Shown: positions 8,070-17,161 of the stretch, piece by piece | Layout of the letters: every line of letters begins with the position of its first letter | Numbering within the stretch: position 1 is the first letter of the stretch | Assembly: GCA_963925895.1 (NCBI GenBank) | Contig: CAWUVH010000007.1 | Location: forward strand, 124,001-188,000 | Reading direction: 5' to 3' | Length of the DNA: 64,000 nucleotides | Source of the DNA: Eutrophovita sp913057845 | Lineage (GTDB): Bacteria; Pseudomonadota; Gammaproteobacteria; Burkholderiales; Eutrophovitaceae | Position numbers and translations under genes: made by a program | The notes under the pieces: generated by a model | The model's input: only the letters and a program-made list of their open reading frames with translations | Databases searched by the model: none | Told to the model about the DNA's origin: nothing

Positions 8070-8585
8070 CTATAGCGTAGAATTTTTACTGATCAAGCCA
8101 CATGCAATGACTCGGCCAGAGCTGCTGCCTTTCGTCTCGATTGTCAAAATTAGAGATCTTCCCAGAATACTGTCTGTTTTCGGACCTGTTAACTTTGTCC
8201 CCAAAAGAGAGAAGTGGTATTCAACGACACCATCTTCGTCAGCAACGACATCACCTAGGTTACCCAGGTGGGGTTCTTTGATATCCGTTAGATCCAAGTT
8301 ATGGTTGATAGGTTTAAACGGTTCTCCCGCGCTTCCCCTCAAGGGATCTCGACAATCTCCAGTTTCATGAATGCGAAGATTATGAGTGCTATGAGGCACT
8401 AAATTTGATAAGCGGACCTGAACTTTTAGAAAACTTCCACTTTCATAAAACCGAACAGTTCCGCTACCTTTTAGTCCGTCAATGGGGGCTAAAACGGATA
8501 CCGCGCTACATCCCCATATCAACGACGTCACGATAACGGTAAATATGATTTGGCTAAGAGCTTTTGGAGAGTGGTTTAATTGCAT
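8070..8585 (-). CDS. Cu/Zn superoxide dismutase-like lipoprotein lacking copper ligands
   Basis: An exported protein with a lipobox (TSLIWGC) after a hydrophobic segment, so probably a lipoprotein. The body follows the SodC pattern: APIDGLKGSGTVRF, an IHETGDC segment, HLGNLGDVVADEDG, SILGRS and ...RVIACGLI with the disulfide Cys. Several active-site residues are changed: the HGFHxH copper motif reads HNLRIH, the zinc Asp of HVGDLG reads N, and the copper His after the GR turn (GR..VxH) is missing. Catalytic dismutation therefore seems unlikely. ATG 8585 gives a proper lipoprotein start; a GTG at 8627 is the alternative. It is 8 bases upstream of aat in the same direction. Confidence 0.72.
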   Translation of the reverse strand: MQLNHSPKALSQIIFTVIVTSLIWGCSAVSVLAPIDGLKGSGTVRFYESGSFLKVQVRLSNLVPHSTHNLRIHETGDCRDPLRGSAGEPFKPINHNLDLTDIKEPHLGNLGDVVADEDGVVEYHFSLLGTKLTGPKTDSILGRSLILTIETKGSSSGRVIACGLISKNSTL

Positions 8586-8762
8586 TTTTTTAGGCGAATA
8601 ATGAGGTGATGCAGGTATTAGATCCACGACACAAATTAAAGCTTTAGTGTTTAACTTAGATTCAAATTTAAATATTGCTTTCCCTAAACTATAGTACTCT
8701 TACATGAACTACTTTTCACAGTATAACCATTAAATTTTTCTCTATCTTGAACGATTATCCTT

Positions 8763-9314
8763 GTGCATACCAGCTCTGAACCGTCGTTGTGGGTTAGTAA
8801 GTGTGCAAAGCTACTAAGGCCTAACTCGAATGTGCTCGATTTGGCATGTGGATCAGGTCGGCATGCCCGTTACCTAGCCGATAGAGGACATCTTGTCACA
8901 GCTGTGGATAAAGACGCCGAATCCTTGGCGCAGTTCGCAACTTTTAGTGGCATCAATGTGGTTGAGTTTGATTTGGAAAGGGGGGTGTGGCCTTTCCCAG
9001 AAGATAAGTTTGATGGCATTGTAGTGACAAATTACTTACACCGACCAATCATCCCTCATATCGTAAATGGACTATCTGATTCAGGAATATTGATTTACGA
9101 GACTTTTATGATTGGGAATGAACAATTGGGTCGACCCACCAACCCAGATTTTTTGTTGCGAGCCAATGAGTTGATTGATGTCGTTCGAGAAAAGCTCCAG
9201 GTGGTTATGTATGAAGCGGGTCCGGTGAGTCTACCTAAGCCTGCTTATATCCAAAGAGTTTGTGCGGTTTCCTTTGATTATCAGTTCTCTGAAAAATGTC
9301 TGCCTGACAAGTGA
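8763..9314 (+). CDS. SAM-dependent methyltransferase, TehB/UbiE-like fold
   Basis: A small (183 residues) class I methyltransferase. Motif I is NVLDLACGSGRHARYLADRGH, an acidic residue ends strand 2 (VTAVDKD), and FDGIVVTNYLHRP is the motif IV region. The GTG start at 8763 is accepted because no upstream ATG exists in frame. It stands alone, about 60 bases before dapA on the same strand. Substrate unknown; tellurite-resistance-like proteins of this length share the fold. Confidence 0.75.
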   Translation: MHTSSEPSLWVSKCAKLLRPNSNVLDLACGSGRHARYLADRGHLVTAVDKDAESLAQFATFSGINVVEFDLERGVWPFPEDKFDGIVVTNYLHRPIIPHIVNGLSDSGILIYETFMIGNEQLGRPTNPDFLLRANELIDVVREKLQVVMYEAGPVSLPKPAYIQRVCAVSFDYQFSEKCLPDK

Positions 9315-9372
9315 TTCAGGTAAAATAGAGACTCTAACTTAGGTATTTATTTTCTTTAATTTGGAGGTGGCC

Positions 9373-10251
9373 ATGTTGGTCGGAAGCCTTGTTGCTATTG
9401 TGACCCCAATGTTTGAGGACGGGAGTCTAGACTACGAGTCCTTGGGGCATTTGATCGATTGGCATATCGATTGTGGGACACGTGGGATCGTCGTTGTAGG
9501 CACTACGGGAGAGTCTCCAACAGTGGCCGTAGATGAGCATGCGGCATTAATAGAGTATGCGGTGAAGCACGTAGCGAGTCGGGTTCCTGTGATCGCTGGC
9601 ACAGGTGCTAATTCGACTGCTGAAGCTATTGAGCTATCTGGCCACGCTCAAAAGGTTGGGGCGGATATTAGTTTATCGGTTGTTCCGTACTACAACAAAC
9701 CTACTCAAGAGGGCTTATATAGGCATTTCCGTAAAATTGCCGAGTCGGTCGATATGCCTCAAATCTTGTACAACGTGCCATCAAGAACGATCGCGGATCT
9801 TCACAATGATACGGTGTTCAGGCTTGCCGAAGTGGACAATATCATTGGGGTCAAAGATGCTACCGGAGATATGTCGAGAGGCGCAGACTTGATTAATAGA
9901 ACTCCTAAGGATTTTGTTGTTTATAGTGGGGATGACGCTACGTTCATGGCTCTGATGATGCTCGGGTCTCAGGGGGTGATTTCAGTCACTGCTAATGTGG
10001 TTCCTAAGGAGATTCAGTTGGTCTGTGATGCCATTTTGGCGGGAGACTATCAAAAAGCCCGATCCATGAATGATCAACTGTCGCTCTTGAATACCAATTT
10101 ATTTGTAGAGGCCAATCCGATCCCTGTCAAATGGGCCCTCGAAAGAATGGGTAAAATCCATGCTGGCATTAGACTTCCGTTGACGGATTTGGATGAAAAA
10201 TTTCATCAAGTGGTGCTCGACTCGTTGACACATGTGGGAATTAGACTTTGA
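9373..10251 (+). CDS. dapA: 4-hydroxy-tetrahydrodipicolinate synthase
   Basis: Condenses pyruvate with aspartate semialdehyde, the first committed step of lysine and diaminopimelate synthesis. 292 residues. The Schiff-base Lys161 lies in VGVKDATGD, Tyr133 in ILYNVPSRT, and GTTGESPT near residue 44 binds the pyruvate carboxylate. I chose ATG 9373 because GGAGG lies just before it. It is followed by bamC, as in many gammaproteobacteria. Confidence 0.97.
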   Translation: MLVGSLVAIVTPMFEDGSLDYESLGHLIDWHIDCGTRGIVVVGTTGESPTVAVDEHAALIEYAVKHVASRVPVIAGTGANSTAEAIELSGHAQKVGADISLSVVPYYNKPTQEGLYRHFRKIAESVDMPQILYNVPSRTIADLHNDTVFRLAEVDNIIGVKDATGDMSRGADLINRTPKDFVVYSGDDATFMALMMLGSQGVISVTANVVPKEIQLVCDAILAGDYQKARSMNDQLSLLNTNLFVEANPIPVKWALERMGKIHAGIRLPLTDLDEKFHQVVLDSLTHVGIRL

Positions 10252-10281
10252 TGTATAAAATATATAAATTATTTTAAAAAC

Positions 10282-11424
10282 ATGGCAAAAAAATTAATTA
10301 TGAATTTTCATTCTCTACAGAAGTTACTGTTATGTTCTCTTATCTGTCTTTCTGTTGCTGCGTGCGATACGATTTCCGAAAAAAGGAAAGTTGATTATAA
10401 GTCTGCAGGGGCAGGATCTCGAACGGCCCCACTAGTAATTCCTCCAGAACTTGGTTCGATTGAACAAAGTGAGCGCTACGCGATTCCAGGTGATAATGAG
10501 ACAACATTCTCCAAATATGCAGAGGAGAGGGGTTCGGATACCGCGACTGCGACAACGACACTTTTACCGACTGTGCCTGATGTCAATATTGGCCGAGAGG
10601 GCACGTATCGGTGGTTAATCGTCGATAGACCCGTGGAGGAAATATGGCCCATTATTACGGAATTTTGGATGATGAAAGGATTTTTGATTGTAGATCAATC
10701 GCCGGTAACAGGAATTATTGAAACGGATTGGGCTGAGGAGAATTCCAAGACAGCCTTAACGGGATTTCAGGCATGGGTGAAAAATATTTTCTCTAGTGCT
10801 TATTCTTCTCCCGAGAGGGACAAGTTTTGGACCCGAATTGAGCGGGTTAGTGAAGGGGAGACAGAGATCTACGTGAGTCATCAAGGAATGAAAAAAGTCA
10901 TGACCATGAGTGGTGAGATGATTCTAAATACGTGGGCAGATACGCCCAGAGACCCCAATGCCGAGGCTAAGATGCTCTACGAGTTAATGTTGTATCTTGG
11001 CCTACCGGAGGAGATAGTCGCGGCTAGCGGAATCTCAAATGAAGCAAAACCCATGGCTACTCTAGTTTCCATAGATGACGAGAGTGGGGGGCATGCCCTT
11101 ATTGTTGCTGACTCTGTTCAAAGAGTGTGGGACCGGGTTGGCATTGTTCTGTTGACCATGGGCGCGTCTTTAGAAAGCCGTGATGAGGTCAAGGGTTTGT
11201 ATTTCGTCAGGTATCACGACCCAGATGGGCAAGTGGTGAAAAAAGGGATTGATCGACTTAAATTTTGGAAAGAGGCAAAAATTTCTGAGCCTATGGTGTA
11301 TCGAATTATGGTGAGTGGTGACGATGAGACCAGCATGGTCACTATCCAAGACGAAAATGGACAAGCGGTGCATAACGAAACAGAAAAACGTATTTTGCTG
11401 GTTCTACAAGAAAGGTTGGGATAG
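10282..11424 (+). CDS. bamC: Outer membrane assembly lipoprotein BamC
   Basis: A subunit of the BAM complex that inserts beta-barrel proteins in the outer membrane. The signal peptide carries the lipobox SVAACD, and a natively unstructured segment of about 60 residues follows. Two helix-grip domains then occur, each starting with a YRWL/HALIV-type strand (RWLIVDRPVEEIWP and ALIVADSVQRVWDRV). The dapA-bamC order is the classical one. The start may be ATG 10282 or 10300; neither has a clear Shine-Dalgarno site. Confidence 0.88.
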   Translation: MAKKLIMNFHSLQKLLLCSLICLSVAACDTISEKRKVDYKSAGAGSRTAPLVIPPELGSIEQSERYAIPGDNETTFSKYAEERGSDTATATTTLLPTVPDVNIGREGTYRWLIVDRPVEEIWPIITEFWMMKGFLIVDQSPVTGIIETDWAEENSKTALTGFQAWVKNIFSSAYSSPERDKFWTRIERVSEGETEIYVSHQGMKKVMTMSGEMILNTWADTPRDPNAEAKMLYELMLYLGLPEEIVAASGISNEAKPMATLVSIDDESGGHALIVADSVQRVWDRVGIVLLTMGASLESRDEVKGLYFVRYHDPDGQVVKKGIDRLKFWKEAKISEPMVYRIMVSGDDETSMVTIQDENGQAVHNETEKRILLVLQERLG

Positions 11425-11434
11425 GAATACCTGA

Positions 11435-12211
11435 GTGCCCTTTAAGTTTGCATCGCTTGGGAGCGGTAGCCAAGGAAACGGGCTTTTAGTTTCTTCTGAT
11501 GAGGCGCAAGTGCTGGTCGATTGCGGGTTTTCTATTCTTGAGACAGAGCGACGTTTGGAGCGGCTCCATGTTGATGCTGCGGAGATTGATGCTGTGCTTG
11601 TGACTCATGAACATGGGGATCATGTTGGAGGTGTTGCTGGTTTTGCTAAGAAATATTCATTGCCGGTTTACTGCACGCCTGGTACGTTTTTAGCTAGTCC
11701 CAAGTTGAGCAATTTAAATTCTGTTCAATCCATCAAGGGTTACGCCTCGTTCAAAATTAAAAATCTTTTGATTGAGCCATACCCAGTTCCTCATGATGCT
11801 CGTGAGCCAAGCCAGTTTACGATAACCTGTGCTCAAGACAAGCTGGGAATACTCACCGACTGCGGCTCGATAACACCTCATATGGAGCGGCAATTGACAG
11901 GCTGCTCTGCGCTATTTATTGAGTTTAATCATGATGAGGAAATGCTAAAGCGTTCTCAGTACCCATTAACATTGAAAGAAAGAATATTGGGGCGTTACGG
12001 GCACATCAGTAATTCTGATGCGGCGCAGCTGCTTGGCCGAATAAAGGGGCCTCAACTGCAGTATGTAGTAGCCGCTCATTTATCGAAGGAAAATAATGAC
12101 CCTAATTTGGTTCGTAGCTTAATTGCCAACTCTTTAGGTTGGAATGAAGAGCACATAGATATTGCAACGCAGGAACTGGGCGTGGATTGGCGAATCGTTG
12201 GTGCCGCATAA
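11435..12211 (+). CDS. MBL-fold metallohydrolase, YycJ/WalJ type
   Basis: Cytoplasmic zinc hydrolase of 258 residues. It begins with the family pattern FASLGSGSQGNG and has the full metal site THEHGDHVGG, with further ligands in PVPHDAREP, LTDCGSI and VVAAHLSKENN. Relatives are thought to be 5'-3' exonucleases or phosphodiesterases; function here is inferred. The GTG start at 11435 lies 10 bases after the bamC stop, so it is probably cotranscribed with dapA-bamC. In many relatives purC follows; here a minus-strand gene does. Confidence 0.85.
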   Translation: MPFKFASLGSGSQGNGLLVSSDEAQVLVDCGFSILETERRLERLHVDAAEIDAVLVTHEHGDHVGGVAGFAKKYSLPVYCTPGTFLASPKLSNLNSVQSIKGYASFKIKNLLIEPYPVPHDAREPSQFTITCAQDKLGILTDCGSITPHMERQLTGCSALFIEFNHDEEMLKRSQYPLTLKERILGRYGHISNSDAAQLLGRIKGPQLQYVVAAHLSKENNDPNLVRSLIANSLGWNEEHIDIATQELGVDWRIVGAA

Positions 12212-12213
12212 AA

Positions 12214-13350
12214 TCAAAGACTACTTTTTTTCATTTTTTCAATATATCCCTCAAGTATCCATTGATACAGTTTGTCAGTAAAAAAGGTATTCGCTTGTAT
12301 ATTTCCCCCGTGAATTATTCTTCTGTTCGCTAGCAACTTGAATACAGATTGATCTGATCGAGGTATTTCAAATGTATCTCCAGCCATAAACCCTAAGTTG
12401 CCGCGATACAGGAACTTTATTGCTGGATGAATTTGATAAGAGTAGTTTCTTAACTGAGATAGAAACTTTGTCTTTGACTCAGGTTTTTTTGCGTCGGTAA
12501 CGTTATCGATATTAAGCTGTGTCAGGAATTCGCCAGCAAACCTTAATGTATCTCTTTCAGTCCACGCGATTCTTGATGTGACTTCTTTGATGGCAGCTAA
12601 AAGATCATTAGGTATTAGTCCTGGAAGATTCGTTGCCTTACGATGAGTATCTTGAAAGATGCCTGGCAGTTCAATTTGAGTATCCAAATAGTGGAGAAAC
12701 TCATTTTTGATATGATCATAACTTGGCGCACGAAAACCTATGGAATACGTGAAGCAAGGTTCTAACGCGACCCCGTGGTGACTGAAGTTTGGGGGGAGGT
12801 AGAGCATATCCCCTGTTTTGACTACGCACTCACCCTCTGGTCTAAACGTTCTCAGTATTTTTAGATCTTGATGAGGCAGCAGCTCCAGGGACCGTGGCTC
12901 AGCGACTTGCCAGCGTCTTGAACCGCCACCTTGAAGTAAGAAGACATCATACGAATCGAAATGTGGCCCAACGCTTCCTCCGGGAGCCGCATAGCTCACC
13001 ATGACGTCATCAAGCCTCGCATAAGGCATAAACGAGAATAGATCAAGGAGCTCATTTGCTTCGTGATGTGCGTGATTGACCCCTTGAACTAATAAGGTCC
13101 AGTTTTTTTGAGGTAGGTCACGGAGTATTTTCTTTGTAATTGGACCATAACTCACGTGATAGTCCGAATGATTGCGGACGACTAATCGAGTCGAGCATAG
13201 GGGGTTTTGAGATAGTTCTAATAACTCCTCTAAGCTTAATAGCCAGTCACCAGCCGGTAACGAATTGGGGATCAGCAGAGGGGTTTTCTGCCAGTGTCGT
13301 TTTAGAAATTGATTGGGAGTGAGGCCCCCAAGGTGACTTTTATATTTCAT
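12214..13350 (-). CDS. roxA: 50S ribosomal protein L16 arginine hydroxylase (JmjC/cupin-4 family)
   Basis: Fe(II)/2-oxoglutarate oxygenase that hydroxylates an Arg of ribosomal protein L16 (YcfD/RoxA). The JmjC cupin contains HFDSYDVFLLQGGGSRRW, which includes the HxD iron motif, and SHHG supplies the distal His about 55 residues later (YLPPNFSHHGVAL). The C-terminal winged-helix-like part follows. About 378 residues, close to the family length. An upstream in-frame ATG at 13359 is possible. It converges with the MBL gene (2 bases apart) and is divergent from slyD. Confidence 0.9.
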   Translation of the reverse strand: MKYKSHLGGLTPNQFLKRHWQKTPLLIPNSLPAGDWLLSLEELLELSQNPLCSTRLVVRNHSDYHVSYGPITKKILRDLPQKNWTLLVQGVNHAHHEANELLDLFSFMPYARLDDVMVSYAAPGGSVGPHFDSYDVFLLQGGGSRRWQVAEPRSLELLPHQDLKILRTFRPEGECVVKTGDMLYLPPNFSHHGVALEPCFTYSIGFRAPSYDHIKNEFLHYLDTQIELPGIFQDTHRKATNLPGLIPNDLLAAIKEVTSRIAWTERDTLRFAGEFLTQLNIDNVTDAKKPESKTKFLSQLRNYSYQIHPAIKFLYRGNLGFMAGDTFEIPRSDQSVFKLLANRRIIHGGNIQANTFFTDKLYQWILEGYIEKMKKSSL

Positions 13351-13472
13351 TAGTGACAAAATTATTTGGGAATATTCGTTTTAAAACTTTTCCACATAAT
13401 GCTCGATTATGTGCCAATGGAATTTATTTTGTATGCTGTTACTTGGAATTATTTATTTTAGGGGTTTTTTTT

Positions 13473-13952
13473 ATGAAAGTTGGAAAAGATACAGTGGTTT
13501 CTCTGGCATATGAGTTATTTGATTTGGATGGAAATTTAATTGAGAAAACTTCAGAGCCCATTGGATATCTTCATGGCGGATATCAAGGTATTTTCGAAAT
13601 GGTTGAGAAATCATTGGATGGAAAGTCCGTCGGAGATGCTGTTGACGTAAAGCTTGATCCAGTGGAAGCTTTTGGCGATTACAATGAGGGTTTAGTGCAC
13701 TTAGAGTCGACAGATAAATTTCCAGGTTCTGTGGAAATCGGTATGGAGTTTGAGGGTCATCAAGAAGAGGGGCAGGCTAAAACAATTTTTCGTGTGACTG
13801 ATGTTGCAGACGGAAAGGTTGTCGTAGATGGAAATCATCCACTCGCTGGTTTAGGTTTGCTGTTCAAATGTAAGATTCAAGATATTCGGGCTGCTAGCGC
13901 GGAGGAGCTATCACATGGGCATGTTCATGGTGCCGGCGGGCATCATCATTAG
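13473..13952 (+). CDS. slyD: FKBP-type peptidyl-prolyl isomerase, SlyD-like
   Basis: Prolyl isomerase and chaperone of 159 residues. The FKBP half (GKDTVVSLAYELFDLDGNLIEKT) is interrupted by the insert-in-flap chaperone domain, and the chain ends in a His-rich tail GHVHGAGGHHH, which in SlyD binds nickel. The chosen start, ATG 13473 with AGGGG upstream, gives the normal length; an upstream frame extension back to 13353 has no support. Confidence 0.9.
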   Translation: MKVGKDTVVSLAYELFDLDGNLIEKTSEPIGYLHGGYQGIFEMVEKSLDGKSVGDAVDVKLDPVEAFGDYNEGLVHLESTDKFPGSVEIGMEFEGHQEEGQAKTIFRVTDVADGKVVVDGNHPLAGLGLLFKCKIQDIRAASAEELSHGHVHGAGGHHH

Positions 13953-13980
13953 GGTCGATTAAGATCCGGTCCGCTATTAC

Positions 13981-14778
13981 TTAACGCTTCCCACCCGTTA
14001 ATTTATTGATGAGCGTCGACAGCGTAGTTTCTTGTGAGAATTTCCAACTGGCAAACGCTATTGCGAGAATTGAAAAGGTGCTGAGCATCAAGATGTCGAC
14101 GTAGAGTGGGAAGTCCGCACTCACGTATTCGATGTGAAGCGAATGTTTGATCAGATCAACACCGTAGGTAAACGGATTAGCGGTGGCGACCCAGTGAAGC
14201 ACAGTTGGTAGATTTTGAACCGGATAGAGTGCGCCACTCAGGAAAAAAACGGGAAAGATCACAAAATTCATGATTGCGGCAAAATTATCTATGGACTTGG
14301 ATACGACTGCGGTGATCAGACCAAGTGCAGAACATGCGATGGCTGTCAAAGTGACGCTGAATAAAAATAAAGGCCAATTCAGTTGGCTAATATTAATTTG
14401 TTGTAGTGCGAAAAGTAGAGCGCATAACATTATGATCTGAACGAGGCCTGCTAGTGTGGATGAGGCCAGTTTACTCAAGATGACGGCGTAACTTGGCATG
14501 GGTGAGATAATAAACATGCGCATGACGCCAGACTCTTTATCGTACACAGTTGTTAATGCAGACATCATCGAGCCAAACAAAAGTGTCATGCCGAGTATCC
14601 CTGGAATGATCGTATCTTGGTAGTTTTGTGGCCCGCCGTTAGGCATGATTGAGCCAACGCCACCACCGATCACAAATAACCAAATGAGTGGCCTCACCAT
14701 TGATGAAAGTAGCCGTGATTTCTGTCGGAAGGTTTTTTTGAGTTCTCTATCGAGCACTGATTTCAAGGCTATGAGCAT
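13981..14778 (-). CDS. ABC-2 type transporter permease downstream of pqq genes
   Basis: Membrane subunit (265 residues, about six hydrophobic segments) of an ABC-2 exporter. It overlaps the ATPase stop by one base (TAATG), so the two are translationally coupled. It begins LKSVLDRELKKTFRQKSRLLSSMVRP, as in DrrB/ABC-2 permeases, and the AxPFTYGVDLIKHSL motif near the end is characteristic. As the last gene of the pqq cluster it may export PQQ, a peptide fragment or another product; ABC-2 systems are known in quinoprotein alcohol-oxidation loci, but the substrate is not established. Confidence 0.85.
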   Translation of the reverse strand: MLIALKSVLDRELKKTFRQKSRLLSSMVRPLIWLFVIGGGVGSIMPNGGPQNYQDTIIPGILGMTLLFGSMMSALTTVYDKESGVMRMFIISPMPSYAVILSKLASSTLAGLVQIIMLCALLFALQQINISQLNWPLFLFSVTLTAIACSALGLITAVVSKSIDNFAAIMNFVIFPVFFLSGALYPVQNLPTVLHWVATANPFTYGVDLIKHSLHIEYVSADFPLYVDILMLSTFSILAIAFASWKFSQETTLSTLINKLTGGKR

Positions 14779-15692
14779 TAACTGATCCCTTGGCCTTTGC
14801 TAGACAACCAAATAAACACGTCATTTAAGTTGGATTTCCTAACGCTGATCACATCGACACTGTCACGCAATGTAGTTTGTATCTGAACGACTTGATCGTG
14901 CTGAGGTTCGTGCACTGGTATCAGTAGGGTCCCTCCGTCAAGCATGTAGTCCTCGGTGTTCAGATTAAGCGTCTTAATGTAATCTTCGACATTTGGGCCA
15001 TCGATCTCAACGATTGTCTTACCAAGCTCTTTAATGAGTTCTTCTGGAGGCCCTTCGGAGACCAGTTTTCCTAATTTAATGAAGGCCACATTATCGCAAG
15101 GTGCTGCTTCTTCTAAATAATGTGTGGTCAATACTACGGTCAGTTTGTGATCGTCGATAAGTTGTCTGATAAATCGCCAAATTTTTCGTCGGCTGGGTAG
15201 GTCTAGTCCGACGGTAGGTTCATCCAAAAATAATACTTTTGGAGAATGCAGCACCCCCCGAATGATATCGACGGCTCTGCGCATGCCGCCCGATAAGCTT
15301 CCGACTGGGGCCCGCTTTTTCGATTGCAGTTCAAATAGATCCAGTAGCGCATTCATGCGTGTTGTGATAGCAAGCTTATTAATGCCGTGCAGTCCCGCGC
15401 AGAAGTATAAATTTTCTTCAATGGAGAGCATTCGATCTAGGGCTGACTCTTGAAATACAAGTCCTATATCTCGTCGAACTTGTTGCGGATGCGATTGAAC
15501 GTCTAATCCGTTAATCGTTATAGATCCGCCCGTTGGTTGGATAAGCGTCGAAAGCATGTGTATCGAGGTTGTTTTCCCCGATCCATTGGGCCCTAAGAGC
15601 CCGAAGAATTGTCCTCGTGGAATATCAAGACTTAACTGGTCTACGGCGTGTTGGTCGCCGTAGACTTTTGTGATGTTTTTTGCCTGGATCAT
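14778..15692 (-). CDS. ABC transporter ATP-binding subunit, PQQ-locus type
   Basis: ATPase of 304 residues. Walker A is GPNGSGKTT at about residue 34, the signature is LSGGMRRAVDI in place of LSGGQ, Walker B is VLFLDEPTVGLD, and the switch His lies in TTHYLEEA. The C-terminal 80 residues form the extra domain seen in DrrA-like ATPases. It starts 58 bases after the pqqE stop in the same direction and is coupled to the permease gene. The role is inferred from position: export linked to PQQ-dependent metabolism. Confidence 0.88.
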   Translation of the reverse strand: MIQAKNITKVYGDQHAVDQLSLDIPRGQFFGLLGPNGSGKTTSIHMLSTLIQPTGGSITINGLDVQSHPQQVRRDIGLVFQESALDRMLSIEENLYFCAGLHGINKLAITTRMNALLDLFELQSKKRAPVGSLSGGMRRAVDIIRGVLHSPKVLFLDEPTVGLDLPSRRKIWRFIRQLIDDHKLTVVLTTHYLEEAAPCDNVAFIKLGKLVSEGPPEELIKELGKTIVEIDGPNVEDYIKTLNLNTEDYMLDGGTLLIPVHEPQHDQVVQIQTTLRDSVDVISVRKSNLNDVFIWLSSKGQGIS

Positions 15693-15750
15693 TCTGTGAG
15701 TTTAAAGTGCATTAACCGGTTGTCATGAACTCAGTAGGAGAATCAAGGGA

Positions 15751-16908
15751 TTAGCTCTCCTGAGCGATCAGAGCTTTAGAGTTTTTATCGTCTCTGAAGA
15801 AAATGATGGGTTTGACGTCGGCTGCCGGTGATTGAGGCTTTTGTGCTAGTTCCACTTGCTCCGTGATTATATTGTGATGAGGCGATTTGTCGCAGACTGG
15901 ATCTGCGTTGGTTGCGTCTCCGGTTAATTGGAATGCTTGGCAGCGGCATCCCCCAAAGTCTTTTGTTCGCTCGTCACAACTGCTGCATGGTTCTTGCATC
16001 CAAGATTCACCTCGATAGGCATTGAAGGCTGGAGACTCATTCCAAATCCATGCCATTTCATGCTCTCGAACATTAGGGAATGTTAAGCCAGGCAACATTC
16101 TCGCCTCATGACAAGGAAGTGCAAGACCGTCTGGTGCAACATTTAGGAATACAGATCCCCAACCATTCATGCACGCCTTTGGTCTTTCCGCATAGTAATC
16201 TGGAACGATGAAATATAATTTCATCTTGTTACCAATTTTTTTGCGGAAACGGTTTGTTGTTTCCTCTGCTTTTCTCAGTTGTTCAGCGCTCGGCATGAGG
16301 TAAGTTCTATTCTTTAAGGCCCACGCATAATATTGACTATTAGCCAGCTCCACGTGATCTGCGCCCATTGCTTCGGCCATTTCAAGTATTTGGTCGATAT
16401 GATCTATGTTTAATCGATGGAGTACGACGTTCAGCACCATTGGATAGTCGTGTTCTTTAATGAGCTTTGCAACCTTCGACTTTAATTCAAAGGTTTTGGT
16501 GCTGGATAAGAAGTCGTTGAGTTCTTTGGTGGAGTCCTGGAACGATAATTGAATTTGACCCAGGCCGCCCTCTTTGAAAGCGGCAATACGTTTTTCGGTC
16601 AACCCGATGCCTGAAGTCAGCAGGTTAACGTAGTAGCCCATCTTGGTGGCTTCTGAGGCCATAATTTCTACGTCGTCTCGCATGAGTGGTTCGCCACCAG
16701 AGAGGCCTAGCTGAACAGCACCAAGCTCGCGGGATTGTCTAAAGACTTTTAACCAGTCTTCGGTTGAGAGCTCAGAGTCGAATGTGGACGCGTAATCTAA
16801 GGGGTTATAACAAAAGACGCAGTGGAGCGGACACTTGTAAGTGATTTCAGCATTAACCCAAAGTGGCCCTTTGGGTTTGTTAGTCGGTGCAGATCCAATT
16901 TTTTTCAT
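15751..16908 (-). CDS. pqqE: PqqA peptide cyclase, radical SAM enzyme
   Basis: Forms the carbon-carbon link between Glu and Tyr side chains of PqqA. The radical SAM motif CPLHCVFC is near residue 29, followed by GLSGGEPL. The C-terminal SPASM-like region carries the auxiliary cluster cysteines (CMNGWGS, LPCHEA, CSSCDERTKDFGGCRC, CDKS). The start at ATG 16908 is preferred because GGAG lies 7 bases before it; ATG 16914 is only one base after that site. It overlaps the end of pqqD, whose product delivers PqqA to it. Confidence 0.97.
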   Translation of the reverse strand: MKKIGSAPTNKPKGPLWVNAEITYKCPLHCVFCYNPLDYASTFDSELSTEDWLKVFRQSRELGAVQLGLSGGEPLMRDDVEIMASEATKMGYYVNLLTSGIGLTEKRIAAFKEGGLGQIQLSFQDSTKELNDFLSSTKTFELKSKVAKLIKEHDYPMVLNVVLHRLNIDHIDQILEMAEAMGADHVELANSQYYAWALKNRTYLMPSAEQLRKAEETTNRFRKKIGNKMKLYFIVPDYYAERPKACMNGWGSVFLNVAPDGLALPCHEARMLPGLTFPNVREHEMAWIWNESPAFNAYRGESWMQEPCSSCDERTKDFGGCRCQAFQLTGDATNADPVCDKSPHHNIITEQVELAQKPQSPAADVKPIIFFRDDKNSKALIAQES

Positions 16909-17161
16909 ATGCATGCTCCAAAAAGTCTAAAACGTCATTTTTGAGGTCAATTCCTGGAAATTGCTCCCCTAAGTGAGCAATAATCATGTCAACGCTCTTC
17001 GAGCCATCAATTAACTTCATGATCTCTCCTGAGCTACCAGGTAGTTTAATAAGTCCTTCTGGGTAGAGTAGTACGAAGGACTCTTGGGCTGGTTCCCATT
17101 GAAATCTAAATTGTTTTTCTAGCGAGAGAAGCTTGTCTCGCGCAAGTGTATTCGCACTCAT
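16880..17161 (-). CDS. pqqD: PQQ biosynthesis peptide chaperone
   Basis: Binds PqqA and presents it to PqqE. The 93-residue length and the winged-helix-like fold match the RiPP recognition element family: [19 protein letters not shown], then [25 protein letters not shown]. The start overlaps the pqqC stop by four bases (ATGA), and the end overlaps pqqE, which indicates tight translational coupling. Confidence 0.96.
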   Translation of the reverse strand: MSANTLARDKLLSLEKQFRFQWEPAQESFVLLYPEGLIKLPGSSGEIMKLIDGSKSVDMIIAHLGEQFPGIDLKNDVLDFLEHAYEKNWICTD

